Shown: positions 8,101 through 16,583 of the stretch, piece by piece
Layout: every line of letters begins with the position of its first letter
Numbering within the stretch: the stretch's first letter is position 1
Assembly (NCBI RefSeq): GCF_900100735.1
Contig: NZ_FNCJ01000018.1
Coordinates: forward strand, 1 to 64,000
DNA: 64,000 nucleotides
Direction: 5' to 3'
Source: Paraburkholderia phenazinium
Lineage (GTDB): Bacteria; Pseudomonadota; Gammaproteobacteria; Burkholderiales; Burkholderiaceae
The notes under the pieces: model-generated
What the model saw: only the letters and a program-made list of their open reading frames with translations
What the model was told of the DNA's origin: nothing
The model's database searches: none
Made by a program: the position numbers and the translations under genes

Positions 8101-8453
8101 TCACCACTTGCCCGCCGAGGCCCCGCCGTCGACGGGCAGCACGACGCCCGTCGTGAATTCGGCATCGGTCAGATACAGCACCGCGTCGACCACATCCCTG
8201 GTTGCCCCCATGCGCCCCACCGGCTGCCGCGACTTCATGAATTCATGTATAGCGCCCAACCGGTTTGGCGATAAACGCGCCCGCGTTGTTCACGAGGATA
8301 TCCACCTTGCCGAAAGCGCCAATGGCGCGCTCGAACAACGTGCGGGACGTTGCCGACCACATTAAAGCCGCGGGCGAGATAAGCCTGCGCCAACGCAAGG
8401 CCGATGCCGCTGGAGGCGCGAGTAATGACGACGGTTCTAGTTTCGGTATTCAC
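8101..8453 (-). pseudogene. Decayed short-chain dehydrogenase/reductase (SDR) gene
   Basis: Three separated pieces of an SDR can be read on the minus strand. From a GTG at 8453 the frame gives TVVITRASSGIGLALAQAYL, the cofactor-binding TGXXXGIG motif with Gly changed to Arg. A second piece gives FERAIGAFGKVDILVNNAGAF, with the family NNAG motif. The last piece gives PVGRMGATRDVVDAVLYLTD and ends VVLPVDGGASAGKW, the usual SDR C-terminus. The pieces total about 120 residues against roughly 250 normally, and the catalytic YXXXK segment is missing, so at least two internal deletions and frame changes have occurred. Confidence 0.8.
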
Positions 8454-8602
8454 GGTTGAAGTCCCATGCAACATGGTTGCGGTTTGAGCGTAGTGAGAGC
8501 GAGCGCGAAACCACTGCAGTGCCGCGCCATACCGGGGAGCGGACGATCTCCCCGCTCACTTGCGGCCGACTATACTGATGCCGTTTGCACCGATAAATCT
8601 GC

Positions 8603-8821
8603 TTGTTCGCGCGGCACGGCGCGGGATTGTTTCAGACCTATCGTTTCGTGGTGGAGCGCGATCTGCGCGAAGGAAGCCTTGTCGAAGTGCTGCCGGAATA
8701 CGGCGGCGCAACGCGGCCGTTTGTCTTGCTCTATCCGCATGGACGACTCCCGTCGGCCAAGGTGCGCTGCTTTGTGGATTTTCTGCTGGAACAACTCGCG
8801 CATCGCACTACGCGATCGTAA
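8603..8821 (+). pseudogene. C-terminal remnant of a LysR family regulator
   Basis: The frame encodes GAGLFQTYRFVVERDLREG followed by LVEVLPEYGGATRPFVLLYPHGRLPSAKVRCFVDFLLEQL, the final 65-70 residues of the LysR effector-binding domain. An in-frame stop lies at 8594-8596 and no helix-turn-helix is found upstream, so about three quarters of the gene has gone. It stands back-to-back with the broken SDR gene, the usual arrangement for a LysR gene and its target, so both probably decayed together. Confidence 0.8.
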
Positions 8822-8893
8822 GCGCAACACGCTAAGATTTAGCCCCGCGTTGGAAGCGGCAAGAAATTCACCAGGTTTGTCCCGGAGTGTTGG

Positions 8894-9487
8894 ATGTCAG
8901 ATGAATTCGAAGTACATGGTCCGCACGACCATGCTGTTGAGCACGTTGGCGCAGGGCATAGCGCCCATGCGGACGCCGATCCGTTCGCCAGCCGCATGGC
9001 GGTGATGACGGCGATCCTCGCCACGATCGGCGCGATTTACGCCTACCAGAGCGGCACCAGCGAAAACCTCGCGCTTTACTACAAGAACGAAGCGGCCATC
9101 AAGAAGACCGAGGCCGCCAATCAATGGTCGTACTACCAGGCGAAGGGCGAGAAAGAAAATCTCGCTGAGCTGGGCGCCGCGCTGTCAGCGCCAGGCAGCG
9201 ACGCGCACGCGAAATTCCTCGCCGATGTCGACAAGTACAAGCAGCAGAAAGACCCGATTCGCGCCAAGGCCGAAGCCATCGAAAAAGACGTGGCCGACAA
9301 TGACGCGCAAAGCGAGAAGCTGCTGCACGGTCATCACCGCTGGGCTCAAGCCACCACGCTGATCCAGATCTCGATCGCGCTGACGGCCATTACCTTGCTC
9401 ACACGCAAGAAATGGCTGCGCAACCTGTCGCTCGGTGCTGCTGCAGCCGGCATTCTGTTCGGCGTGGCGGCGTTCTTGTCTGTTTAA
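8894..9487 (+). CDS. DUF4337 family membrane protein
   Basis: A 197-residue protein with a His/Asp-rich N-terminus, a membrane segment around residues 36-52, a charged helical central domain (residues about 60-150: KNEAAIKKTEAANQWSYYQAKG and similar) and two C-terminal membrane segments ending AAGILFGVAAFLSV. This layout and the NQWSYYQAK motif are typical of DUF4337. It stands alone between the LysR remnant and the convergent sigma factor gene. The function is unknown. Confidence 0.85.
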   Translation: MSDEFEVHGPHDHAVEHVGAGHSAHADADPFASRMAVMTAILATIGAIYAYQSGTSENLALYYKNEAAIKKTEAANQWSYYQAKGEKENLAELGAALSAPGSDAHAKFLADVDKYKQQKDPIRAKAEAIEKDVADNDAQSEKLLHGHHRWAQATTLIQISIALTAITLLTRKKWLRNLSLGAAAAGILFGVAAFLSV

Positions 9488-9576
9488 GCGAGCGCGTGTG
9501 CGGCGGGCTTATCGTCACCTTGGGTTTCCTGCAGTGGGTGTGGAGCGGTGTTAGCCGAGGCGAGGCACGCACGGCG

Positions 9577-10851
9577 TCAGCCGAGACGGGCCCGCTCCAG
9601 CAGCAACTCACGCTCGCGCGCATTGCGCGTCATCGCCGCGGCACGCTCGAATTCCGCGCGTGCCTCGTCCCTGCGCCCAAGCTTCGCCAGTAAATCCCCA
9701 CGCACGCTGGGCAACCAATGATAGTTGGCAAGCGTCGCGTCGGCCGCCAGCGCGTCGACAATCTCCAGCGCTACCGCCGGGCCGAACGCCATGCCGACCG
9801 CGACCGCCCGGTTCAGCTCCACCACGGGCGATGGGCTCACCTGGGCAAGCGCGTCGTAGAGCGCAACGATCTGCTCCCAGTCGGTTTCCGCCGCGCTATG
9901 GGCGCGAGCATGACAAGCCGCCAGTGCCGCCTGCAACGCGTAGGGGCCACTCGCCCCGCCGAGCGCCTGGGCTCGCTCGAGCGCGGCCAACCCGCGCCGG
10001 ATCAGCAGTATGTCCCAGCGGCTGCGGTCCTGCTCGAGCAGCAGGACGGGACGGCCCTCGCCGTCGATCCGCGCGTGCGTGCGCGAAGCCTGGATCTCCA
10101 TCAGCGCGACGAGTCCATGCACTTCGCTTTCATCCGCCACGAGGCCTGCCAGCACCCGGCCCAGCCGTAGCGCCTCCTCGCACAAGGCGGGACGCATCCA
10201 GTCGTCGCCGGCGGTAGCCGAATAGCCTTCGTTGAAGATCAGGTAGATCACTTCGAGCACGGACCCGAGCCGCGCTGCGCGTGCGTCGGCACGCGGCACT
10301 TCGAATGGCACCTTGGCGGCCGTCAGCGTGCGCTTGGCACGCACGATCCGTTGCGCGATGGTCGGCTCGGGTACGAGGAACGCCCGCGCGATTTCATCGG
10401 TCGTCAAGCCTCCTAACAAACGCAGCGTGAGCGCGACCCGTGCATCGGTGGACAGCACCGGATGACACGCGGTAAAGACGAGCCGCAGCAAGTCGTCGCC
10501 AATGTCGTCCGCGCGCGCGGCGTCGAGCGCGTCGACAAAATCCGGCACGAGGTGGGCCTCCTGCGCGTCCAGGTCGCGGCCCAGCTCCTCGCGCTTGCGC
10601 GCATGCAGCACTTCCTGGCGCAAGCGGTCGAGCGCGCGGTTTTTGGCGGTCGCCATTAACCAGGCTCCAGGATTGTCAGGCACACCGTCTTCGGGCCAAT
10701 GTTCGAGCGCCGCGACCAGCGCGTCCTGCGCCAGCTCTTCCGCAACGCCTACATCGCGGACCATGCGCGCCACACAGGCAATCACTTTCGCGGACTCGAT
10801 GCGCCAGACAGCTTCGATCGCCCGATGCGTAGCTGCCGGATTCACGGTCAT
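9577..10851 (-). CDS. ECF42-type RNA polymerase sigma factor with C-terminal TPR-like domain
   Basis: A 424-residue sigma factor, about twice the usual ECF length. Sigma-2 spans about residues 12-85 (VAEELAQDALVAALEHWP, NPGAWLMATAKNRALDRLR), sigma-4 about 125-185 (LTLRLLGGLTTDEIARAFLV), then the DUF6596-like region with VLEVIYLIFNEGYSATAG and a TPR-like C-terminus ending in RDEARAEFERAAAMTRNARE. ECF42 sigma factors lack an anti-sigma gene and are found beside YCII/DGPF genes, as here at 10971 and 11560, which lie upstream on the same strand. Control is thought to involve the C-terminal domain. Confidence 0.92.
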   Translation of the reverse strand: MTVNPAATHRAIEAVWRIESAKVIACVARMVRDVGVAEELAQDALVAALEHWPEDGVPDNPGAWLMATAKNRALDRLRQEVLHARKREELGRDLDAQEAHLVPDFVDALDAARADDIGDDLLRLVFTACHPVLSTDARVALTLRLLGGLTTDEIARAFLVPEPTIAQRIVRAKRTLTAAKVPFEVPRADARAARLGSVLEVIYLIFNEGYSATAGDDWMRPALCEEALRLGRVLAGLVADESEVHGLVALMEIQASRTHARIDGEGRPVLLLEQDRSRWDILLIRRGLAALERAQALGGASGPYALQAALAACHARAHSAAETDWEQIVALYDALAQVSPSPVVELNRAVAVGMAFGPAVALEIVDALAADATLANYHWLPSVRGDLLAKLGRRDEARAEFERAAAMTRNARERELLLERARLG

Positions 10852-10970
10852 CTCAGTTCGCCTGCGGCGCGGGCCGATGCGCGTGACTCCGTCGCGACAT
10901 GTGCTCGCAGACTACGAGGTTCACACTGAACTGGCCGTGCGTCATGGGTTGTTTCCTATCGTTATCCACC

Positions 10971-11384
10971 TTAGCGCCGCGTCGTATTGAGCTCGCGAAA
11001 AAGCTCCACGGACGGCCCCGGTTCAAAGTCTTCCAGTTCGAACAATTGCCGTACCTCGATTTCGCCGTCGGCGTGTTCGCCGAACGGAGCCGGGAAACGC
11101 CGCGCCCATTCCATTGCTTCTTCCCGCGAGCGCACCTGAATCAGCGTATAGCCCGCTACCAGTTCTTTGGTCTCTGCGAACGGACCGTCGATCACCGTGC
11201 GCCGTCCTTGCGAATAACGGATGCGCCAGCCCTTCGAACTCGGCTGCAAGCCGGTGGCGTCGAGCAACACGCCCGCCTTCGCCAGTTCCTCGTGATAGGC
11301 GCCCATCACCGCCATCAGGGACTCCTCCGGCATGGCGCCGGATTCGCTCTGCGCAGTCGCCTTAACCATGATCATGAATCGCAT
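10971..11384 (-). CDS. YCII/DGPF domain protein
   Basis: A 137-residue protein starting MRFMIMVKATAQSESG, with the family motifs GWRIRYSQGRRTVIDGPFAE and TKELVAGYTLIQVRSREEAM. YCII proteins adopt a ferredoxin-like dimeric fold, and a few relatives are hydrolases or lactone-converting enzymes, but DGPF members are uncharacterised. The ATG at 11384 is preferred over longer in-frame starts since the conserved domain begins there. The gene is 119 bases upstream of the ECF42 sigma gene and 175 bases downstream of a paralogous YCII gene; all three share one strand. Confidence 0.87.
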   Translation of the reverse strand: MRFMIMVKATAQSESGAMPEESLMAVMGAYHEELAKAGVLLDATGLQPSSKGWRIRYSQGRRTVIDGPFAETKELVAGYTLIQVRSREEAMEWARRFPAPFGEHADGEIEVRQLFELEDFEPGPSVELFRELNTTRR

Positions 11385-11559
11385 CGCAGTGCTCCTTGAG
11401 GTCGTGGAGATCGGCCCACATGGCCGCCTCTTCACTGACACGACGCGCGAGCCACGGCAAAATCGACAAGCGATCGGTTGGACCGGGAAAACCCTGAGCC
11501 CTGCGTCTCGATCGATCCGATCACCGGGAAGCCGGGTCGGTACTCGGCTCATGCTCAAG

Positions 11560-11913
11560 TCACTGATAACAGGGGCCGACCTCGCGTACCTCGACGGTGC
11601 ACCATTGCGCGGCCGGGCAGGCTTCGGCGATCGCGACAACTTCTTCGCGCGTCTCGCAGGTCAGCAACAGGAAGCCGCCGATCATTTCCTTGGCCTCGGC
11701 AAACGGGCCGTCGATGAGGCGCCGCTGACCTTCGCGGACCTGCACCCGCACGGCTTTGCTGGTATTCGCGAGCGACTCGCAGGCAACCAGCAGTCCGCGT
11801 TTGCGCAAGTCTTCGGCATAGTTGGCCATCCGGTCGTAGAGCGCGCGCCCTTCCTCTTCGGTGCGGTCACTACGCTGATGAACGGGTTCAACGATGAGCA
11901 GCATGTAAGGCAT
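11560..11913 (-). CDS. YCII/DGPF domain protein (paralogue)
   Basis: A 117-residue protein starting MPYMLLIVEPVHQRSDR, with GQRRLIDGPFAEAKEMIGGF and ACPAAQWCTVEVREV. It matches the neighbouring 137-residue YCII protein across the DGPF core, so the pair probably arose by duplication. It is the most upstream gene of the YCII-YCII-ECF42 group and the group promoter should lie in the region just above 11913. Enzymatic function is unknown; ECF42 sigma factors are known to drive such DGPF genes in other bacteria. Confidence 0.86.
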   Translation of the reverse strand: MPYMLLIVEPVHQRSDRTEEEGRALYDRMANYAEDLRKRGLLVACESLANTSKAVRVQVREGQRRLIDGPFAEAKEMIGGFLLLTCETREEVVAIAEACPAAQWCTVEVREVGPCYQ

Positions 11914-12336
11914 GGAGGACTCCGTTGGATCGAACGAGGCGAGTTGGGCGGGCAGGGCTGGGGAAGTGCGTCCTCAAACATGGAACCTGCACGCGCAGAC
12001 GATCGCTATGAAGGATGCGACGGGCAGTCTAACAAGCGCACAGGAATTACGCACCGGTGGGGTACTCGTCATCGCAGCGATCACGCCGGCTGCCGCGATT
12101 GAGATGCCATTTTCCGCCTACGGTTTCAGCGTCTATGACGAGGCAACGCTTGAGGGAACGTGCGTGGCGGCGGCCTTCCGGTCGGTGCAGATTACACATT
12201 ATATGGAGCCGCTTACGAGGGCTACCGAAGAGGGCGCCATGCGCGAATTCATGTTGCTGCGAGTGTCAGTCAGGGAACGCAGCCGCCTTCTCAGATGGGC
12301 TCCGATCGCTTGACTGACAGGGATTGTGCAGCGTGC
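11914..12336. other. Intergenic region, no confident gene
   Basis: This stretch separates the YCII/ECF42 cluster from the FitAB pair. Open frames exist on the plus strand (for example 12010-12313) but lack recognisable domains and clear ribosome-binding sites. The left end should hold the YCII promoter and the right end the FitAB promoter. Confidence 0.45.
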
Positions 12337-12365
12337 AATCATTGATTAAAATTGCATCAATGATT
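12334..12365. promoter_or_regulatory. Inverted-repeat operator upstream of the FitAB pair
   Basis: A perfect 10-bp inverted repeat, AATCATTGAT (12337-12346) and ATCAATGATT (12356-12365) with a 9-base spacer, ends 12 bases before the antitoxin ATG. A second nested pair, TGCAAT (12334-12339) and ATTGCA (12351-12356), overlaps it. FitAB-type pairs are autoregulated by antitoxin-toxin binding to an inverted repeat, so this is the natural operator candidate. Confidence 0.65.
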
Positions 12366-12377
12366 AATGGAGGGTCT

Positions 12378-12626
12378 ATGGCAAGCATGACCATTCGAAA
12401 TATCGACGACCAGTTAAAGGCGCGCTTACGCATCCAAGCGGCCACGCACGGGCGATCCATGGAGGACGAGGCCCGCGATATCCTTCGTACGGCACTGTCG
12501 GCTGAGCCGGTTCGAGGGGATTCTTTGATTAGCTCGATTCGGGCGAGAATCGAGCCGCTGAGGGGGATTGAACTGGAGTTGCCAACCCGCGAGTCCATCC
12601 GCAGCCCGATGGACCTCGGCGAATGA
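12378..12626 (+). CDS. FitA-type ribbon-helix-helix antitoxin
   Basis: An 82-residue protein. The N-terminus MASMTIRNIDDQLKARLRIQ is the ribbon-helix-helix DNA-binding domain, followed by ATHGRSMEDEARDILRTAL, the standard FitA second half. The acidic C-terminus should wrap the toxin. A GGAGG site at 12369-12373 fixes ATG 12378 rather than an upstream in-frame ATG. It overlaps the toxin gene by 4 bases (ATGA) and lies 12 bases after a perfect inverted repeat it probably binds. Confidence 0.9.
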   Translation: MASMTIRNIDDQLKARLRIQAATHGRSMEDEARDILRTALSAEPVRGDSLISSIRARIEPLRGIELELPTRESIRSPMDLGE

Positions 12627-13042
12627 TCGTCCTGGATACGAACGTTCTGTCGGAAGTTCTACGCCCCGCACCCGACCCCAACGTCCTGGCATGGCTGGCA
12701 AGACAGTTGCGCGCAGCGCTGTTTACGACGAGCGTCACGCGCAGTGAAATTCTCTACGGTGTTCAAGTGTTACCGTCCGGCCCCCGGAAAGATATGCTTC
12801 GAAACGCCGTACTGGGTATCTTCGACAGTGACTTTGCAGGGCAGGTGCTAAGTTTCGACAGCGATGCCGCCGACTTCTATGCCGACATCGCGGCGTCGCG
12901 CAGGTGCGCCGGACGCCCTATCAGCCAATTCGACGCGATGATCGCTGCGGTGGCCCGTTCGCGGGGGGCGAGTTTGGCCACCCGCAACGTCAAGGATTTC
13001 ATCGATTGTGGGATTGAGGTCATCGATCCTTGGACCGCCTAG
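12623..13042 (+). CDS. PIN domain toxin (VapC/FitB family)
   Basis: A 139-residue PIN domain ribonuclease. The acidic catalytic residues are visible in MIVLDTNVLSEVLRP (Asp5), SVTRSEILYGV (Glu), SQFDAMIAAVARS (Asp) and LATRNVKDF (Asp region), the usual four-acid pattern. FitB/VapC toxins cleave RNA and are held inactive by the cognate antitoxin encoded just upstream. Translation is coupled through the ATGA overlap. All catalytic acids appear intact, so the pair is probably functional. Confidence 0.92.
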   Translation: MIVLDTNVLSEVLRPAPDPNVLAWLARQLRAALFTTSVTRSEILYGVQVLPSGPRKDMLRNAVLGIFDSDFAGQVLSFDSDAADFYADIAASRRCAGRPISQFDAMIAAVARSRGASLATRNVKDFIDCGIEVIDPWTA

Positions 13043-13114
13043 GCACCGCTGCACCGCATCCACGGCACATGAATTGCTCCACCCTCTGCATCAGCATGTA
13101 CAGAGAGGTCGAAA

Positions 13115-13303
13115 ATGAACACTCGATTCAGGTGGACAAGCATCGTGACGCTTGCGGTTCTGGCAGCGCTCTCGAGCGGCTGCACGCTAGGCGGTGCCGC
13201 CGCAGGCGGCGTGATCGGCAATGAAGCGACCAATCACAGCGTGGCTGGCACCGTGGGTGGCGCCGTGGTTGGCGGCGCGGTCGGCTACGAGTTGGGTAAA
13301 TAA
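13115..13303 (+). CDS. Glycine-zipper small lipoprotein
   Basis: A 62-residue lipoprotein with signal peptide MNTRFRWTSIVTLAVLAALS and lipobox LSSGC, followed by glycine-zipper repeats GGAAAGGVIGNE and GTVGGAVVGGAVGYELG. Such proteins resemble OsmB/SlyB-type envelope lipoproteins that are stress-associated. A GAGAGG ribosome-binding site precedes the ATG. It appears monocistronic after the toxin gene. Its exact role is not known. Confidence 0.8.
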   Translation: MNTRFRWTSIVTLAVLAALSSGCTLGGAAAGGVIGNEATNHSVAGTVGGAVVGGAVGYELGK

Positions 13304-13482
13304 GAAAATGGGTAGGTCACCTGAGCAGGCAATCCGCTAGATAGCCCGCAATAAAAAACGTCTCGGCAACCCAGGTAAATTTGACACGCGCAGCGAGGCA
13401 GAGCAGACTGCCTCGCTCGCCGGGCCGCTGGAAGGCTGCGTCTGCCGCGGCAAAAAGCGGCCTTTTCACTCCCACCCGAAAC

Positions 13483-13935
13483 ATGATCGACCCTGCCATC
13501 ACACTGCGTCCGGCCACCAATGCCGACGAGTCCTTTCTGCTCGGCTTGCGCCGGGCCACCATGACCGAACATCTCGAACGCGTCGGCGAACCATCCGACG
13601 CGGCGGCTCATCACGCTCGCTTGCAATACCGCTACGATGCGGCGCGCATTGTCTGTCTCGACGGCGTGGCAATCGGTTTGCTGAAAGCCTATCGCGACGC
13701 AACCGAGTGGCATCTGGTGCAATTGCAGATCGACCCGCACTACCAGGGACGCGGACTCGGCGAACAAATCATCAAAACCCTGCTTGCGGGTGCGCAAGCA
13801 GATGCGTTACCGGTATCGCTCAAGGTGCTGAAGGGTAATCCGGCAAAGCGTCTCTACGAACGCCTCGGCTTTCGCGAGATCAGTTCAGACGAGCGGGAAT
13901 TCCACATGCGGTGGCAGCAAACGCACCAGGTCTGA
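13483..13935 (+). CDS. GNAT family N-acetyltransferase
   Basis: A 150-residue acetyltransferase starting MIDPAITLRPATNADE. The acetyl-CoA binding motif A is LQIDPHYQGRGLGEQIIKTLL (Q/RXXGXG/A as QGRGLG), and the C-terminal LKGNPAKRLYERLGFREIS is the GNAT motif B. The upstream frame is open but conservation starts at this ATG. The substrate cannot be inferred. It lies just upstream of the DOPA-dioxygenase-like gene in the same direction, with 83 bases between them. Confidence 0.88.
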   Translation: MIDPAITLRPATNADESFLLGLRRATMTEHLERVGEPSDAAAHHARLQYRYDAARIVCLDGVAIGLLKAYRDATEWHLVQLQIDPHYQGRGLGEQIIKTLLAGAQADALPVSLKVLKGNPAKRLYERLGFREISSDEREFHMRWQQTHQV

Positions 13936-14018
13936 TCGGATCGGCGACCCACGCGGCATCTCGCACACAGATCCGCAAACTGCCTTATCCTGACGGTCTT
14001 CCCGCACCCATTCATCAT

Positions 14019-14372
14019 ATGACCTCTCCAGACGTCTCGGCTATCCAGGGCTGGCATGCCCACGTGTACTTCGACGCGGAACACCGCGACGCCGCATGGG
14101 CTCTGCGCGAGCAGATCGAAGCCCGCTTCGAGGGCAAGCTTCAACTGGGCCGCTTTCATGAGCGTCCGGTCGGCCCGCATCCAATGTGGTCCTATCAGCT
14201 CGCGTTTGAGCCGCCTTACTTCAGTGAGATCGTGGAATGGCTCACGCTCAACCACGGCGCACTGGACGTTTTTCTGCACCCCAATACCGACGACGAACTA
14301 CGTGATCATCGCGATTCGGCGGTATGGATCGGTCACTCGCACGTACTCAAACTCGAAGTGTTCGGCCGCTGA
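14019..14372 (+). CDS. DOPA 4,5-dioxygenase family protein
   Basis: A 117-residue protein with four histidine-bearing motifs: GWHAHVYFDA, GRFHERPVGPHPMWSYQLAF, ALDVFLHPNT and IGHSHVLKLE. These match the compact DOPA dioxygenase family (related to fungal/plant DODA). Family members cleave catechol-type rings with nonheme iron, but bacterial members are mostly uncharacterised. The length fits the family norm. It is convergent with the HiPIP gene. Function is inferred from family only. Confidence 0.85.
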   Translation: MTSPDVSAIQGWHAHVYFDAEHRDAAWALREQIEARFEGKLQLGRFHERPVGPHPMWSYQLAFEPPYFSEIVEWLTLNHGALDVFLHPNTDDELRDHRDSAVWIGHSHVLKLEVFGR

Positions 14373-14421
14373 CCTGGCGTGGCGCCCTCGCCCACGCGTC
14401 GGGTCACACAGCACGCCTGCG

Positions 14422-14730
14422 CTACATGTTGCTATAAGAGCTGCACCAACCGGTCGCCGCCACCTGCTGCGTGCCGAACACCATGCATCCGCCCCAGGCA
14501 TCCGATGCCTTGCCCTGAAACAGCGAGCAGTTGGCGCACGTCTGCCCCGCTACGTAGGTCGGAAACTTAGCTTTGTCGACGTTTGCCGCGACCTCTTTAT
14601 ATCCCAGCGCTTGCGCCTTGGGATCCGCTTCGCTGACCCGGGTCGCATCGGCAAGCGCCACGCGCGTCAGGGCGAGCGACGCTCCAACGCCGATGCTCAA
14701 AAAGACAAAACTGCGACGTGAGTTTTTCAT
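14422..14730 (-). CDS. High-potential iron-sulfur protein (HiPIP)
   Basis: A 102-residue protein with a twin-arginine signal (MKNSRRSFVFLSIGVGASL) and a mature HiPIP domain of about 70 residues. The four cluster-binding cysteines are in QTCANCSLF, GGCMVF and TGWCSSY, giving the CX2C...C...C pattern for a 4Fe-4S cubane. HiPIPs are periplasmic one-electron carriers. ATG 14730 is favoured over an ATG 20 codons upstream since it places RR at residues 5-6. No obvious redox partner is adjacent. Confidence 0.92.
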   Translation of the reverse strand: MKNSRRSFVFLSIGVGASLALTRVALADATRVSEADPKAQALGYKEVAANVDKAKFPTYVAGQTCANCSLFQGKASDAWGGCMVFGTQQVAATGWCSSYSNM

Positions 14731-15110
14731 GGTGGGGATGGGATGTTTTAGCTTCAATACCGCATCGATCGCGTTGGCGGATTCGTTCATTCCGATGGCC
14801 TTTGCTGAGTGAGTTGCGCTTGAGCGGGCCTGACGCTGGCGTGCCTCACACCCGGCCCGCCCTTGTCGGGCGATTGCCTGACGGGTTGGCGGGACAACAG
14901 ACCAGCGCCTGTCTTCGGGGCGATTCTAGCCGGTGCCGCGCAGGCTTGCTGGCGAGGCCTTCAAGAATTGCCGCGCGAGGCCGTTATTCCTGACATGCCC
15001 ACAAACTGGGCGACTGACCGGCTGCGCTTCGCGGCGACGTTCCCGCTGCGCCCGCCCGGCACGGCGCCCTCGACCGACTGTCTTCGCTCGCCTCAATGCC
15101 TTTGCTCAAG
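14731..15110. other. Intergenic region
   Basis: About 380 bases between the divergent HiPIP and DUF1444-like genes. It must carry both promoters. No gene, repeat or strong palindrome was recognised; the open frames here overlap one another and have no domains. Confidence 0.4.
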
Positions 15111-16319
15111 ATGGGATTTTTCGACGCGCTGTTCGGACGCAAACCTTCGCCGGACGCGTTCGCCTCCCTGTTTATCGAGGCGGCCAAACGCCGCGGTTTT
15201 GGCGCCGCGCTGCGCTACAACGCGGACGAATACCGCCTCGAATATGGGGACAACGCCGTCTTCAATCTGCATCACGCGTACCGCGCTTACTGCGGCAGCG
15301 ACAAGGCGCTGCGCGACGAATCGCTGCAAGGCTTCGTCGTCACGCTCTGCTCGAGCCAGCAGGCGGCGCCCGAGCATCTGTCCGACGCGCGCGCAAAGCT
15401 ACGCCCGCTGATCCGCGGCCGCAGCATGCTCGAAGACGTGCGCCTGCATCAACTGCGCACGGCGGGCCGGGATGCCGCTTTCTCGCCGGCATGGCATGCG
15501 TTCGGCGAGGATTGCGCGGTGCTGCTGGCGCTCGACTATCCCGAGTTCACCTCGACGCTGATGAGCGGACCGGCGCAGTCATGGAACATCACGCTCGACG
15601 ATGCTCTCGCGATCGCCCGCGATAACCTGCGCGACATGACCTCCGACACCTTTGTCGAGGTGGCGCGCGGCGTCTATCGCGGCGACTGGCGCGACGGTTA
15701 CGACGCGAGCCGTGCGCTGCTGCCGGACCTGCTGCATCGTGCTCCGGTGCACGGCTGTCCGGTCTTCATGATCCCCACCCGCGACGTCTTGCTCGTCACC
15801 AGCAACAAGGACGACGGCGGGCTCGCGGCCATGGTCGACGCAAGCCGCGAAGCCGCCAAGACCGGCCGCCCGGTGTCGCCCTTCATGTACTGCTACGACG
15901 AAGGCCTGCGCCGCTTCACACCCCCGCAGCGCGAGGTGGCGCGGCGTCTCGCGCAACTCGCCCTGCGTTATCGCAAGGATGACTACGACACGCAGAAGGC
16001 CGCGCTCGATCGTCTGCACACCCAGGAAGGTCGCGATGTATTTGTCGCCAACTATCTGCTGTACGGCAGCAAGGACGAGACCGGCGAAATGTTCTCGGCG
16101 GCGACGTGGACAGCGGGCGTAGAAACCTTGTTGCCCGAGGCCGAACGGATCGTGCTGGTGTGGCCCGAATCGGGCGAGACGCGCATCGTGCCATGGCAGC
16201 AAATCGCGCCACTGATGGGCAGCCTGCTCGAAGCAGAACCGATGTATCCAGTGCGCTATCGCACCTGCGGTTTTCCGGATGCGGGGCAATTCGCATCGTT
16301 CGCGCGCAGCGAAGCCTAA
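15111..16319 (+). CDS. Conserved hypothetical protein (possibly DUF1444-like)
   Basis: A 402-residue soluble protein starting MGFFDALFGRKPSPDAFASL; an ATG five codons upstream at 15096 is also possible. The central PVFMIPTRDVLLVTSNKDDG and C-terminal ETLLPEAERIVLVWPESGE stretches recall DUF1444 proteins, which carry a similar metal-free alpha/beta fold, but this is a weak match made from memory. No signal peptide or membrane segment is seen. It stands alone, with hairpins downstream of its stop. Function unknown. Confidence 0.7.
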   Translation: MGFFDALFGRKPSPDAFASLFIEAAKRRGFGAALRYNADEYRLEYGDNAVFNLHHAYRAYCGSDKALRDESLQGFVVTLCSSQQAAPEHLSDARAKLRPLIRGRSMLEDVRLHQLRTAGRDAAFSPAWHAFGEDCAVLLALDYPEFTSTLMSGPAQSWNITLDDALAIARDNLRDMTSDTFVEVARGVYRGDWRDGYDASRALLPDLLHRAPVHGCPVFMIPTRDVLLVTSNKDDGGLAAMVDASREAAKTGRPVSPFMYCYDEGLRRFTPPQREVARRLAQLALRYRKDDYDTQKAALDRLHTQEGRDVFVANYLLYGSKDETGEMFSAATWTAGVETLLPEAERIVLVWPESGETRIVPWQQIAPLMGSLLEAEPMYPVRYRTCGFPDAGQFASFARSEA

Positions 16320-16381
16320 CCCTGCCCGGTTACACGTGGCGACTCAGGGGGCCTGGCTCTTGCTACCCCTTGGTGACGCCT

Positions 16382-16432
16382 GACAGCGGTCGCTGTCGTC
16401 ACTCGCCCTGCTGCCTTACCTGCGGTAAGGGC
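16382..16432 (+). terminator. Two hairpins after the DUF1444-like gene
   Basis: GACAGCG-GT-CGCTGTC at 16382-16397 and CCTTACC-TGC-GGTAAGG at 16414-16430 form consecutive stem-loops about 60-110 bases after the stop at 16319. The second is followed by a moderately T-rich stretch. They could terminate the upstream gene or lie in the leader of the Ser/Thr-rich gene at 16584. Confidence 0.4.
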
Positions 16433-16583
16433 GTTTGCTCTTTCCGCCCCTTACAAACCATCAAACTCCGCGGCCCCCTCTCCGATAACCCGTTCGATCA
16501 GGCTCGTGCCGTCAAAGTGAAGTCGCCTTTCGATTGCGCACACGCCATTGCAATTCAACGTGTTTATCTGGAGGAAATGGACC

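Noticed and set aside
12010..12313. A plus-strand open frame before FitAB (about 100 residues)
   Set aside because: No recognisable domain or start signal; overlaps other frames in low-information sequence.
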